Shown here in pieces: positions 35,442-48,700 of a stretch of DNA of 64,000 nt. The first letter of the stretch is position 1. Each line of letters starts with the position of its first letter. Origin of the DNA: Rhizophlyctis rosea. Its lineage: Eukaryota; Chytridiomycota; Chytridiomycetes; Rhizophlyctidales; Rhizophlyctidaceae. Below the pieces are notes generated by a model. The model did not search any database and was not told where the DNA came from. It saw nothing but the letters and a program-made list of their open reading frames with translations. Position numbers and translations under genes: made by a program. Where the stretch lies: NCBI GenBank assembly GCA_027596075.1, contig JADGJC010000023.1, forward strand, positions 1-64,000, read 5' to 3'.

Positions 35442-36155
35442 TTAACCCTTAGACCCTAGTCGACCATGGTGGTGCATGTACCATTTGGACCCTCGACGGC
35501 ACATATGACAATCTTTTTTTTCTCCTATTAGATGTCACCCCCTATCACTCCTATCCTCTCGCCCCACATGCAAGGTACTTATGCATGCGCACCACTCACC
35601 ATCTAGCTTCTTTCAGGGAAAAGTTACTCACATGCATTTAAAGAGATGGTACATATACCACCGCTTTGCTTTGCCCACAGGCACGCTCAAAAATGTCTAT
35701 ACACTGAGAGGCTAATAACACATATTATTCCATTGCTTCTGAACTACCAATAAAATACTAATGCGCAAGGGCTGTTTGATAAGCTCGCTTTCTCACAATC
35801 GTATGCCAAACTTTGGTTGTTCACGTCCATAGGAAAATTGCCAAAATGCGCCACACACCATATGGCACAGTGATGACTTTGAAGTGCACATCATTTGCAT
35901 GACTGTCCCACCCGCTTATCTTCACTGTGCCATGGCTTAGGATGGTATATGTACCACCTCTAGTGCCACAGCCCTGTAGACCGCAATAGTAAAGCAAGCC
36001 CTTTCAAAATTTGCAGAATAGCAGTTCAATAGCAGGTGCTGCGGGATTTCAAATTGCAAGTCCATAGCTCTGTTTTGAAGGGTAGCTGTCGAATAGCGAA
36101 AAATAAAAGACGCGTTTTGGTGGTACCGGTACCATCTAAAGGGTCTAGGGGTTAA
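35442..36155. mobile_element. piggyBac-like non-autonomous element (MITE)
   Basis: TTAA occurs at both borders (35442-35445 and 36152-36155). Inside, the ends are inverted repeats: CCCTTAGACCCTAG on the left and, read inward from the right, CCCCTAGACCCTTTAG. TTAA target duplication with CCY-starting termini is the hallmark of piggyBac transposons. The 706 bp interior has no transposase frame, so movement would need an enzyme in trans. Four copies of a near-palindromic 17-mer, ATGGTAYRTRYACCACC, sit at 35468-35484, 35646-35662, 35942-35958 and 36119-36135. The outer two share one orientation and the inner two the other; they may be transposase-binding sites. Confidence 0.7.
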
Positions 36156-37226
36156 GCCAGCTTGGTGTTCTGGTTCATCATGATGCTAGAATCTGACCGC
36201 AGTTCATGCTATTTTTGCCTCCTTCTTTCACAAATCTACGAATCAGCTCACACCACACAGGTGGGTCACTGGGTGCGGACCACCCACATCGGCTCTTCCG
36301 GTCCATTCTGCCAAGTCCTTTCTTTGTCTCCAAACGAGGGACCATCGTTTCGTCTCATTATGCGGTACCGTATCCGAAAAGCTGCTGCGCCAAATCGCCT
36401 GCAAGAACCTTGCCAAATCCTCGCAATCGCATAATCACAACCTCCATTCTCAAGGCAACCATCATCATTAAACCCATTATATTACGCTCCGGTATATGAA
36501 CAACCGCTAAGAAAGAAAATAAAAACACAAATAAAAAAGCGCAACAGGAACAACACACACAAATCTACCCTAAGCAAAGACACAGTAACAGAAGGGAGAA
36601 AGAAAAACTATCACACAAGATTTACCTGCAAAAAGGAAACCATCCAACCACGCCCAAACACATACACAATGTACCGCCCACACCTTCCCACCATCCGCCC
36701 ACTCTTTCTTATTGCTACAACCAACCAGGCCCACCCCCGACCAAACACGTACCAACAGCCCTATCTTTCATCGCTCGACGATGGTGTGGAATATATACAA
36801 AGGAAAGGCGGGTGAGGGTTTATGCTTCATGTACAGGTGGTAAATGTGACGGGATTGAAGGGTATCGATACGATCGCGATTTGCAGGATGAAAGAACGAA
36901 TGAAGAAAGACATGATCGTGGGGTAAGTGCGAGTGATTCAGAGAGAAAAGCTTACTTCGTGGGGAAGGACGGAATCGTGCGTAGGAAAGGAATATTGGAG
37001 AAAAGAAGCCCCGCGAGGAAGGTGCCGGATTGTGCAGAGATGTGATGAAATAAGTAATGCAAGTGAGTGAAAAACAGCAATATGCAAAGATGTCGTGCCC
37101 AGGATCCAGTTGCGGGATGTCTATACAGTTAGAAGGTGATGCGGCAATGGCGTATGAGTTTGCTGACGGGGATTTGCTTGCGATGAAATGGACGCTTGGT
37201 AGGACTATGGGTAACGGGATGGATCT

Positions 37227-39491
37227 TCACTCCATGCGAATGCGTTTTGTAGCATCTGGAAAAACAACGTTGGATGAGCAAGCAGTCACAACACCACTGA
37301 AGGGAGAGTTTCGCTCTAACGTACCATGCTCATCTTCATCTGCCTCCCGTTTTAGGGAAGAGACTGCTCCTGGAACAGGTGAAGACGCAATGGAAGACGG
37401 CGGAGTGATATCCATACTTGATGTGCTGTTCCCAAAGGTTGCGGAAGCTGTGCAAATGAAGGAGATGAGTATCACGTCCGATGCCCATCTCAACACGATG
37501 ATCGACGAACCTTTTGATAGATCCTCACTTCCCTCCTTGGCTTGACTGTCGTTTTCCGGCAACGGTTGCTCCCCATACTCGGCAAGCTCAGAATCGTCGA
37601 CCTCCTTCATGGTCGTATCAACAGCCTCACCCGCCGGGGCACCGGTCGTCAAGACGTTCCCAAACTGGTCCTCGTAAGACTGCTCCGCATCACCTTGTTG
37701 ATATTCGGTTTGGGCTGCCTCTGTTTGATAGTCATCGGGTTGAATGATTTCCGTTGGCAAAGTCTCGCTTTGAACGTTTTCGACTTGAGTACCGTCACCC
37801 TCAGGAACTTCTTCGTAAGGCGTTTCGGTGTCGTCTTCGGCGCACTCGTCATAGTACTCGGGGTTGTCAAATTCAAGGTCGTTCCCGTCGTGATGGTCAT
37901 CGTAGGTATCGAGGGTGCTTGCTCGGAAATCCTTGAGGAGGCTCTCCAAGTACTCGAGTTGAGCAGAGGCAGATTTGGGTTTCTAATGATGTGACGAAGC
38001 GGTTAGACGACTGATCTCAACATTTCCCCCACATGCTCAAGCTTACCTCATACATGACCATCTGCAGCCACGGAAACTCTGAAGCTCCGGTCTCCGAATT
38101 CAACCACTGCTTTGCTTGAAGGTAATCATAAAGTCTTGCGAATGACAAAGCCTACAAATAGACGGTACGTATCTATGTCAATATAAAATGTCAGGAAGAC
38201 TTGATGAAGGACTACCAACCCGACTATGCTCAGACTCTTCCTGAATCGTCAACTCCAACTGCGGAAACTCCACAACGACATCCTCACTCAATCGTACGAT
38301 ATCGACAAGTAATCTCTTCAACTCTGTAATGCAATCAGTAAGTGGCGCAAAAAACAAATCATGATGTCCTGATTCTCCTCCGAAGAAGACAACGTCGTCC
38401 GATTTCATGCTCGCCGTCGGATCGACGAACCGGCTGAACATAGACCAGACACCGACGTTGCGGAGGTTCAGAAGGACGGGAAACAAGTTCCCGTCCTTTG
38501 TCAGGTACTCTTCTTGGTGGCGTTCGTCGTCTTCGTCATCATCGTAGTAACCCGTCTCATCTTCCTCCCCCGCCTCCACCTCCTCCCTCTCGCCCAAACC
38601 TTCACCAGCGACACTATCACTACCACCTACATCTTCCTCCTCCTGTGCATCCTGTGCATAATCTAACAGATGATCCTCCGTCCCAACACCTGCTCCGGAA
38701 GCCACCGCACCGGATTGCTCATTAGATGGAAGGGATTCGCTGATTGGCGCGTGAACGGCTTGGGCAGGACCAACGGAAAGTACATCGTTCAAACCGACGA
38801 TCGGTGCGTCCGTAGATCCCGCGACAACATCCTCCGCCCCCACATGACCAACCACCAAAACTTCCTGTTCCTGTTCCGGTTCCGAAATGTAGACAGCTTC
38901 GTCACTACCCTCCCCGCTTGCTGTTGCATTTGCAATGACTTCGTCCTCGAGACGGGCTTCTTGTGGAGCGGCGCCGGAAGGCGAAGGAGATTGGATTAGG
39001 GGAGTGGCTTCGGAGACGGGTACTTGCGTGTCAGCCATCTTGGTGGTTTCCAAGCCCTCTGTCCCAGCTCCGGCGATCTCCATGGCTGCAGTATCCATAG
39101 GCGCAGTATCAATGGCTGCATCCGACGTCACATCGGTCCCAACCCCCATCAACGGACCTCCAGACAATGGTGAAACCAACGCCTTCCCAACTAACACACT
39201 CTCCTCCGTGCTTTCCCCCGCAACCACTTTTTGTTCACTTTCATGCGCTGGAAAAATGACAAACGTATCTGATGGAGCCTGAGCCGTTGTCTCAAAATCG
39301 CCCTCACGGCCTTCCTCCCATTCCGTCATTTCCAAGTCTTGCCCATCCCACCCGCTTCCACCTGGAGACCCTTCGTCAGATGTATATGACTCCTCATCTT
39401 CGTAGTCGATGAGTTCGTCGGGGTTGGAGTGAACGTGCGTGGCCATTGAGATGTCGAGGTGAGAATTTAGTGGATTTGATAGTACCTCCAT
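37227..39491 (-). CDS. Acidic fungal protein of unknown function (ELIDYEDEE type)
   Basis: Exons 39491..38220, 38151..38047 and 37982..37227 give 710 aa with agreeing phases. The N terminus carries DELIDYEDEESYTSDE. A long disordered Asp/Glu/Ala/Ser-rich stretch follows, then a folded-looking block (GNLFPVLLNLRNVGVWSMFS and later VVVEFPQLELTIQEESEHSR) ending in SFARLYDYLQAKQWLN. Uncharacterised proteins of filamentous fungi share this order of parts, to my knowledge without assigned function. The C-terminal 250 residues are again acidic. A second in-frame ATG at 39446 could be the real start. The last part may hide an undetected intron. Confidence 0.65.
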
Positions 39492-39949
39492 ATTCTGATG
39501 GAAGTATCAACGACAACGGTTGCAAAAACTAGGTAACAAAGTATATTGACAATGGTGCCGCTAGCACTACTTTCTATTTGCCTGTCCGAACTTCGCGCTT
39601 GAAGGAAATGAAGTGACTTCAGCTATCGCAGAATTGCTGATTGGGAATTGTGGTAGTGCGAGCGTGGGAAAATTGCGTGCTTGAGCAGGGAAGGGGGTTG
39701 TTGGGACTGCGCTTTATAATCGGGATAGAATGCAATGGAACTTGATGAATGGGGCCAGTGTCTTGGTGACCCCTCAATTTGGCAGTGCATATGCGACCAC
39801 AAACAAGTTACAAGCCCTCTCCCTGGCAGAAAAATTAGGTAATCCTGTGATCATGTCACATGGGCGGGCTTGGGAAAAGCGAAGCGGGGCTGAGTGACAA
39901 GCCCCGGAACGGACGGCACAATCACGCAAATACAGGTCACCTCCAACGC

Positions 39950-40053
39950 GGTCTGATAGTACACTTGGACTAAACGTCTTGCTTTAGATTGTGACCTGTA
40001 ATGGGAATCAATTGAGAGTTGATGTTTCCCCCGGTTCGAATCCGGGTCAGACC
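39950..40053 (+). tRNA. tRNA-like Pol III gene, isotype unassigned
   Basis: A 7 bp acceptor stem (GGTCTGA with TCAGACC) encloses 90 nt. A near-perfect A box (TAGTACACTTG at 39957-39967, 10 of 11 positions) and a perfect B box (GGTTCGAATCC at 40033-40043) are present, with a canonical CCCGG/CCGGG T arm. Seven T residues follow at 40074-40080. The middle is too long for an intronless tRNA. It contains a strong ATCAA/TTGAT hairpin, but no placement gives a normal anticodon stem and variable loop. It is either an intron-bearing tRNA with an unusual splice site, perhaps Gln-like in its 5' half, or a tRNA-derived transcript. Confidence 0.45.
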
Positions 40054-40073
40054 ATCCAGCATCGATTTATCCC

Positions 40074-40080
40074 TTTTTTT
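40074..40080 (+). terminator. Oligo-T Pol III terminator
   Basis: Seven consecutive T residues lie 20 nt after the acceptor stem of the tRNA-like gene. Confidence 0.55.
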
Positions 40081-41589
40081 GCCATACAATTGAGCATCAT
40101 TCACTTTGCCATACGGTTGAGCATCATTCACCAGCTTGACCCGTGACATACCTACTTGACATTGGTTAATATTATTATGTGACTGAAAATCAATCAATGT
40201 CAAAACCCAGATTGAAGTCACAACGCCTTCTACCCCCATAACTCCTCCGAATATGTGTTCTCACACCAGCTGATTGCGCCCTGAGCGAGTTAAGCGCCAT
40301 GACCAATAGCACTGCTTCCAGCAAGTGCTTCACTGACTGCACTTTTGACTACCCACTGCAAAGAACTATCACATTCAATGGTGATATGCCAGGCTCCTGG
40401 CATCTTGCCAGCTAGGATCTCTTAGATTATACAGGGCAAATGCCGGTCGGGTGAGAATTGAAACAATCATTTGAATAATTGTCAATGTCAGAGACACGCC
40501 AAGAGAATAAAGGAATCATAAGTTTTCGAGCTTGGGCATGTAGTATCAACGGCACAATCAAAGTTCTCTAAGGACCCCAAAATCCATCGCCTGAAAATGA
40601 ATGGACCCTTCATACCAGCAACAAGCGATCATTGAGTCAAGTGATCCCACACATTGTAATGCAGACCAAGATGTGAAAAGCAATCCGCCTGGAGAAAATT
40701 CAAATGCTGAACATCTACATAGAGATTGGGAGATCCATCGTTTTGCCTCATTGAAGCTGAATCGTTTGCCCATCTCGGGTTACACGCAGTGACAGTCGGC
40801 GCAATTGCGCATATGACTCGATTTAATTTCACCATCTGCTTCAGCTAATGGCATAGAGAATGAACAAAGATACAGGAATTCAGTCTGCTCATTGTCTCGA
40901 ATGAAACCTCCATTTTGGCATTTCTTTGGCATGTGAGAGATACGTCTTCTTTCTCTTTTTCGACCGACCATGTAATGACCGCATTTGTCGAGCGGCCGCA
41001 TCGCTTTGATCAGTCGATGGAGTGTTGAAAGGCGTGGCGGTTGTAGCTTTCTTGATATATGACATACCCAACGTATCATCGGCTTGCGATTCTGACTATG
41101 AGCGATGCATCCTAAGAAAAAGATACGCACAGGCCGTCACTGAATTCGTCAAGCTGCGGATTTGATTCCGTACATTACCGTCGCCATTCCCATATACAAA
41201 TCGTTCCACATCCATTCGCTAGCTCAACACGCAGTTTTGACATCAGCACCATCAGCAACCACACATGTTCACTTCGAGTCAATCCAGGCGGCTCTTCCAC
41301 AGCTTCTGCCGTGGTTAGCTGACAGCTGGCGCAATCAGTTGCTGTTAGTTGCTGCCATCCTTGGTGGTGTTTTCCATGAGCGCTCAGGGCATGGCAAATG
41401 GTACAATTTCCATTGGCTTTGAACTTTGAGAGGGTGTTTGGGAGCCGGTCGGAAACGAAAAACAAAATAAAGACTGTGAGAGTCTCATGCAACACGGGAA
41501 GCAGGAAGCGCAGTAACCCATGGAGATTATGGATGTTGGGCTCTGAAGGGTGAATTTGGCGGAATAAGCCCCGATTCAGGTGTCCTGAA

Positions 41590-42181
41590 TCAAGTAGAGG
41601 TTGTCTCATTTTGACAGTCTGGGAAAATATTGAGGATGGCTTCTGAAACACCCGTATTGCCAAGAGGTACAGGAGAAGCATTGAAGACGGTTTGGTATTG
41701 AGATGCCTTTTTCTTGCGCACTGGATGAAGATACATACATTGACCGCAGCTCGCATAATGTGCAACGAACTCCATTCCAAAATGTGTTTTGCACCGCAGA
41801 ACCCAATCCGCCAAAGTCGCGATGGCGCCATCAAATAAGGATGTCTTCTCTTAAATCACAAATCTGAGATGACACAACTCACCATAACGGCCCAATCGAC
41901 TGAAGTGAATTTTCTGCATGCGGTCCATAGCATTGAAGCCCAATCACAGGGCTGTAAGAAAGGTTAACACAGTCTGGCAAAGCGTAGACACCTATCACAA
42001 ATGCACTTGGCGATGCACATGATGGGCCACACATAAACCACAACACTCCACACATTCCAATTGGACTTCCTTTGGAAGTCTCCTCAACATTAACAGTTCT
42101 ACCATCGTTCAATATCCCAATTTTGCCATAGGAACCCAGGGGCAAACCATCAAAACTCCGACCTTCCCCGACCTCGAACTA
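41590..42181 (-). CDS. Possible cysteine-rich (secreted?) protein fragments
   Basis: After an acceptor-like TTTAG at about 42182, a frame of some 100 codons ending at 41879 reads FEVGEGRSFDGLPLGSYGKI... with CGVLWFMCGPSCASPSAF and LPDCVNLSYSPVIGLQCYGP. A second frame at 41590-41814 holds HYASCGQCMYLHP. Cysteine spacing and regular composition suggest a disulfide-rich secreted protein. A donor (GTGAGT, about 41884) exists, but no phase-consistent partner was found, and no signal peptide is attached. Family unknown. Confidence 0.35.
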
Positions 42182-42755
42182 AATCGTCAAACGAATCAGT
42201 CCTGAAAGGACGCATACTACCACATACAACGCTGAGAGTTTGGCCTTCTCATCAGACGCACAATGGCTGGATTCCGTCCATCCCTTAAAGAAGACCGCCT
42301 GACGAGGGACGTCAAATGGAGTTGCAACTCAGTGGCAAAAAAGTTGTATGAAAGTTCGTTGCGTCCTAATCGCGCCCATACGATGCACGACCAAATGTCC
42401 GGCGATATTTTGGTGACCCTCGCAACCAACCGCCCAAACCAATGACACACGAGGGGGGGCCTTCAAAAATATCCCGCATTTCGCATACTCACATCAGGTG
42501 AAAGTTTTGATACGCCATGCATGAATGTAAGCTGCATCGGAACCTACTTTCAAAATCCCGTCAAGTCCTCCACCGAACAAAATTTAAAGTTCCATCCTGC
42601 TGCTCATGTTCCGAACTGCATGGCAAATCCGTTCCGGACGAAAAAATAAACTTCATTTACACCGTGCAACAAGCTAAAGAACCGTAAAAAAATGGATACA
42701 ATCAAATACAAAGAAATAAATGCACTTCCATCTCCTCGTTAACATCTCCACCCCA

Positions 42756-45700
42756 TCATCGCACCCGACTCCTCCCTCCACCACCACCCGCCCGTCCCGT
42801 CGCCCTCTTAGCAACAGGAGACGGCGCAACCCCAACTCCCTTCCTAACAGGTCCCTTCCTAGGCGACTGCAACATCTGTAATTCCTCCTCTTCATCCTCC
42901 TCCTCGTCACTGTCCTCCTCCTCCCCATCATCATCCCCACCTTCGTCGTCCTCCTCATCCTCATCCACCTCCCTAACAGTCCTCCCAGCCTTCTGCAACG
43001 CCGCCTTCCACCTCGGAACACCAACCATCCCACCTTTGGTTCCCTTCCTAGGCACGTCGTCCTCATCCTCTTCATCCCCATCATCGTTATCCTCCTCCTC
43101 CTCCTCCTCCTCCTCCTCACTCTCAACAACCTTCCGCCCCCGTCCCTGATTCACACTCCGTCCACTCCGTCTCGGAGTCTTCGCAACAACCGGCGCCTCC
43201 TCCATCTCCACATCTTCATTCTCCGCCACCGCAACCTCCTCCTCCTCATCTTCAGCCTCCTCTTCATCCAAATCCTGCACCCGTCGTCCCCGACCCCTCC
43301 CAGGCGTCTTCCCACCACCGCCTTTCTTCGCCCGTCCCGCAGCAGGAGTCTTCGCCCCACCACCACCACTCCCACCAACCAAATCATCAACATCCATCAT
43401 ATCCTCTTGCGCAACCGCAACGTTCTTCTTCTGGACAAGCAAAAAACGACAATTAGTACAAAATCACCAAACAAACTCAAGACTCCAAAGTCAAACTCAC
43501 CGATCCCTGTCTCCGCCTCCCACCCTCCGGACTACTCCCCGCACTAACCCCACCCCCACTCTCTCTCTTAACCCTCCCACCCTTAACCTTCCCCTGCACA
43601 TCCCGCGCCGCACTAACCGCCGCATCATTCTCAACCCCCTTCTCATGCAACTGCGCAAGCTTCGCTTCAAACTCCTCAATGAACTGCTTCAGGTCCGCTT
43701 TCGCAAGTTTCTTAGCCTGTGAACAACGAAACGGGGAAAATATGTTGAGCGAAGCGCCAATGCAAAAGGAAAGGGTCATCGCACAAAATACGAAGAAAAT
43801 AAGTGAAAAAGGTAACCAAAACCGAGTTGCTCGCCACTTAAGCAATCCCGATTCCTCCCCAACACAACGCATCCGTGACCACGCTCTCACTCCCCACCCA
43901 CAGATTGGCACACACTCTTTTACTCCAAGAGATACCCACCTTACTCATAATATCACAAAACTGCTTATACACAACCCCCTCCCCCAACTTATCCTGATAA
44001 CTCGGCAAATGCTCAACAACCTTCCTCACACTCTTCTCACTCGTCACATTTAACAAACTCAAGCAATACGAAATATCCCTCCACTGCCGTGGCGTCTCCG
44101 CGTTGCGGAACCGGAGACAGAGCTTGTCGACGATGTTTTCCGTTTGGCGTTCCTGTAAAAGAGAAGGGGGTGTGTGAGTGGTGTAATTGCGTGCATGGCG
44201 AGTTAGAGCAGGTGGGGTGTGTGGGGACATTTGATAGCGTGCAAAAACGAAGCGCACAATCGCAAAAAACACAAAACACCACCAAACCACCCACAACCCA
44301 CCTTCTTAATAAACTCCAACAAATACTTCATAATACTCCTAAACGCCTCTTCCTCCACCCCAACCCCCCCTCCCACCCCACCTCCACTCAACCCACTAAT
44401 AATATCCGGCAAATTATTATAAACAGCATTATCCTTCCCACTCAACTCCCTAAAAAACAACCTCGCCAAATCTCCAATCCTCCTATCCTCACTCTCCAAA
44501 CACTTGGCCATCTCGCTCAACTGTCCCTTAACCTTCACCATCCCATTCAGAATCAAAAACGTCAGTACCATCAGCGTATTTTTCTGCACGTTTGGGTCAG
44601 GATCCGATAAGCGGGCGTAAAGGTAGGAAATGTTTTGGTCGATGAGAGTGTTGAATGATACCGTCATGTCGCCTAGACCGATGATGGTGTTGGAGCGAAT
44701 GATGGGCGACGTGGATTTTTCGAGGATCGTGAAGAGGAGTTGGAGGTGGGATTCGCAGAATTCGGAGGAGACGCACATGAGTTTGCAGAGGGAGAGGACG
44801 GCCATGTTCTGTAGAATAGGGTCCTGACGAATGGGAAAATAGAATATAAGTCAACGAATAGAGATCAAGGTCACAGCGCATAATCAGCAACAACAAAAGA
44901 AAAAAAGCACACACATACCTTAAACGTCCGATTACTAGAACAAACAAACGCAACCATACTCCCAAAACTATTCAACAAACTACCCTCCCCATACAAAAGC
45001 TCATTCTCCCTCACATGCGCAATAGCCTCCGTGAACTCATCCTCAGCCGTCCCGGTAACAGCATCAAGCTCATCAACCGCAGCCGCAGCCTTCCGTGGCG
45101 TCTTCTCCGCCATCTCGGAATGCTTCCGCCTCTTCCACTCACTCTCAATAACCTCAAGATGAACCATTTGCTTAATAGCTACATGTCCAACCAAAAAGCA
45201 CAGCCGGCTCAAATCGAAGGGTGTAGCCGTCAGTTCGGGGGTTTGAGTTTGTGGTGGTTGGGATGGTGGAGGTGTTTCACCAGGTACGGGCGTCCCCTCC
45301 CTCCCGTGGATAGCAAGACCGGAAGCCATTTGGTCCGCAACGTCGTCCACCTGAGCCGTCGGACTCTTAATGTCGAACACTGCGCCGGCGACGCGCCGGA
45401 TGAGTTCGCCACAGAGCACGTCTGGGTGCTCGCTGAGGAGGTAGATGGTGTTGATGGCTTGTTCCGCGAAACCGAACCTGGAGGTCCTTGTTAAATTGAC
45501 ATGCAGTGGACGGAGGCTTGGAGGTTTCACTCATACCAATTCAACGAAGGAACAGCATCAAGTATCAGATCCCTCAGACGAGCAAACATTGGATGCGTCA
45601 TCGGTAGCCGTGCATGACTTGGCGCCAGCGACCCTGAAGCGCACAAATCATCAATACTTGAACAACCTCATAACAGAATCCACATAACACCAGCAACCAA

Positions 45701-48700
45701 CCTTTGGCCCTCTTCGTAGCTCCAAGCTGCTGAAGCGCAATACAAGTGCTCCTCGCCAAAAGCAAATCTTTCTACAAACGATTGGAAACACAACACACTC
45801 CATCATCAATTCTCCCAATTCCACAAAACGAGAAAAGCAAGACCCACGCCTCACCTTCCCAAACTCCCCCAACCCAACCCTCAAAAGCGTCTCCAAATTA
45901 TCCGCAATAACATCCCTCTTAGCCTTCGCAAAATAACTGAGAACCGTCAAAGCCCCACGTCGTCGCGCCGTAGAAATCTCTTTCTTCTTGGACGCTGTCG
46001 AGGTGCAAGAGGATTAGGATGATACCTGAAACGAAAACCCTCACAGCGGATCTCAAAGCTCACAAAGATTAGAATCTTACCAAAAATCCCCCACAAAGTC
46101 TCCACAACCTCATCAGGCACCATCCCCTTCGACACCATGGTACTCAACAGCTGTTCCAACGACGTAAGCTCCGCCAGTGTCATCGTATGCGTCAAACTAC
46201 CATCACCCATCACCAACAAATCGCACCACATCAGCAAAACTTCTCACTCAGCAAGCAACATGACAAAACCGAAATCCCCACAACCCACCTAATCAACCGA
46301 TCCGCAACCCCCTCAGCCGTCTCCGTCCTCGCATCAACCAAAGGCTCAAAATAAATCGCATAATAGCTCTTCATCAAATGCTCCCGGATACTCCCAACCT
46401 CCGAATCCCCCGTATCCTTCTCCCAAATCTTATGCACCATCTTCTTCACACCCTCCTACAAAAAGAAAAAAAAAACACCCAATCCAATCAGAAAATCAAA
46501 AAGCAGAGGAAAAAGCGTCCATGCAAAACTGAAAGCACACAATGACTGGCAAATTACGACAACAAAAAACGCACCTTAGCACACTCCATCTGGAACCGGT
46601 GCGCCTCGACGAAGAAGTGCATGCTCTCCACCACTTCACCCTTAACATTACTCGCCAGCAGCTCGCACAGCGTCGGGACCAATGAATCGATCTGACGGAT
46701 GAAGCGGATGCCGTCCGTATAGTACTTCAGGAACTGGCGGAGGCGCGCTAATTCTTGGTTGACGGAGACGGAGGCTTCGATTGATGCGGATTCTTCCCCC
46801 GGGGTTTGTTCGGGTTGTTGAGGTGGCGGTTGTTTTTCAGGTTCTGCCTGTGGTGCGGCTGGCTCGTCGTCGACGTCCATCGCGTCAACGTCCATGGCGT
46901 CTCCCGTTTCGGTCGGTTGAGGTTCAGCCGGTTCAGAGTCTTCGGTCTCGATGCCGGGGATCATCTCGGTCGGGAACTTGCTCTATTGTGTTCATTTGTA
47001 AGCCAACTGTGGAAGCAACTCAAATTAACCAATTCGCCATTATCTCACCTTGATAAGCTCCTCCAACTCCCGCTTCTTGCTCTCAAAGTACCTCAACGAA
47101 AGGCTTCCCTTATCCTGCGGGAACACCAAAAACGGCGAAGTCTCAAGGAACCGAGTCAAGAGCTTGATCGCGTTCCTACGGACAATGCTGGCCTTGTCGT
47201 GCAGGCGTCCGGCAGCCAAATTGATCAGGAGCGGTCGAGTTGCCACCGGGATGTCAGTGATGGCTGTCCCTTCCCGCGCTCTGCGGAGAAGGCGACGCAA
47301 TCAGTTTGCGTAACGCGAAATGATACCGTAGCCATCCAAAACATACTCTGTAAGTTTCATAAGGACTTGGAGCACCTTCACACGAACGAACGAATTCACA
47401 TCCCGGAAGCGCTCCTGAAGGATGTCGTAATACGCATGCATGGATTTGGCCGCGCTGTCGGAATTGTCCGTGGCGAGGAAGTTGTGGATCAGGTTTCCAA
47501 TGACTTCCAGTAAGGCGATGCGGATTGTGTGACTCTGTGCCAGCAAGAATATCATGAGAATCGCAATCATCAAAACATCGGACAAGGTGCTGCACCTCTG
47601 AATCCAAATGAACTTGCAGGTGGACCATCTGCTTCAGCACTTCTTTTGGTTGGAGTTCTGAAATGACCACGAAAAACCGGGAGTATGCTTTTGCTAGTTT
47701 TGTGTCCTTGTCGGTGAAGACTTTGTCGGCGGAGTCACTAGCAGGGATAATTGATGTCAAGTTTTGTTTACACCAAAACGAGTAAACGGAGTCATCGCAA
47801 AACCAACCGCAAGACGTTTTCTACCAGTCTGGTATCATTGTATTGGGTCACTAGCATGTGAAGCAACTCAGCGACAAAATCTGATAGATGTTCCTCGCGC
47901 AAGTACTCCTTCGTCACTCTTGTTTGAACGCCTATCCAAATCTGTCAGCCAAATAACCATATTCACTGTCGCCACATGGAGACATACCATGTCCAAGACC
48001 GCGGTCGTAACGAGTCGAGCATAAGCATAGGATAGTAAGAACGAGTTGCTTCAATGCCTCGTCTTTGACCACGTCAATGTCTTCCAACATCAAACTGATC
48101 GATTTTGTGATCATGCTATTTTTGGCGTGTGAGAACACGCGTGCAATTGTAAATAAACAAAGAGGCAGCTTACTTGATGAGCATGTCCCGTTCTGAGGAG
48201 GCGATGATGATTCTATCCAAGTCAAGCAGCAGCAACTTCTTGGCAGTCGTCAGTGCGTGCGATCTTTGCTTGTGCCAGTCCCATTCGTTTGCGTTCTGTG
48301 ATTTGCCTTTCGCTCCTCGGCCCTATGCAGCCGCGTCAGGATGCGCCAGTTGATATTCAACTAGTCCCCTTCGACCAACCTTTGGCTTTGTTGTTGCTCC
48401 CACCGCTCTTTCTTGCTCCTTCTTCACGTTCCTCCATTTTCCTTCAGCCTGTTCGACAAGCCAGTGCCACGCGAAGGTGTACATGTACAGGGTATATCTG
48501 TCCTGCTCGAAATTGTGCTGTGCATTCTCTTCGAGATCCAGTTTTACTGATGCTGATTGCTCGGAGTGCACTGTTGTGTTGGATTATGTTTATCAGCTTT
48601 CAACGATATGTTGTGAGGCTTTGCGTTCCGTACCGGAAAGCAACAAGTCCACGAACTTGTGGGCTATTTCTGGACCCAGGGTATCAAAGTATCTGAATAA

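Larger units (their letters stand above)
33362..37226. other. Gene-poor region with a transposable element
   Basis: 3.9 kb without a supported gene. It holds a GGATTA-type short repeat and a 0.7 kb terminal-inverted-repeat element (listed separately). Small frames here lack recognisable features. Confidence 0.6.
39492..42755. other. Intergenic region with Pol III gene and Cys-rich open segments
   Basis: 3.3 kb containing the tRNA-like gene at 39950-40053 and possible exons at 41590-42181, listed below. The rest (40100-41150, 42200-42700) shows only short frames. The first 200 bp upstream of 39491 are the promoter of the acidic-protein gene. Confidence 0.5.

Noticed and set aside
39976..39990. 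Loop CTTTAGA in the tRNA-like gene, which would give a UUA (stop-reading) anticodon
   Set aside because: No 3' stem pairs properly with its 5' flank, and genes in this window use TAA, TAG and TGA as ordinary stops.
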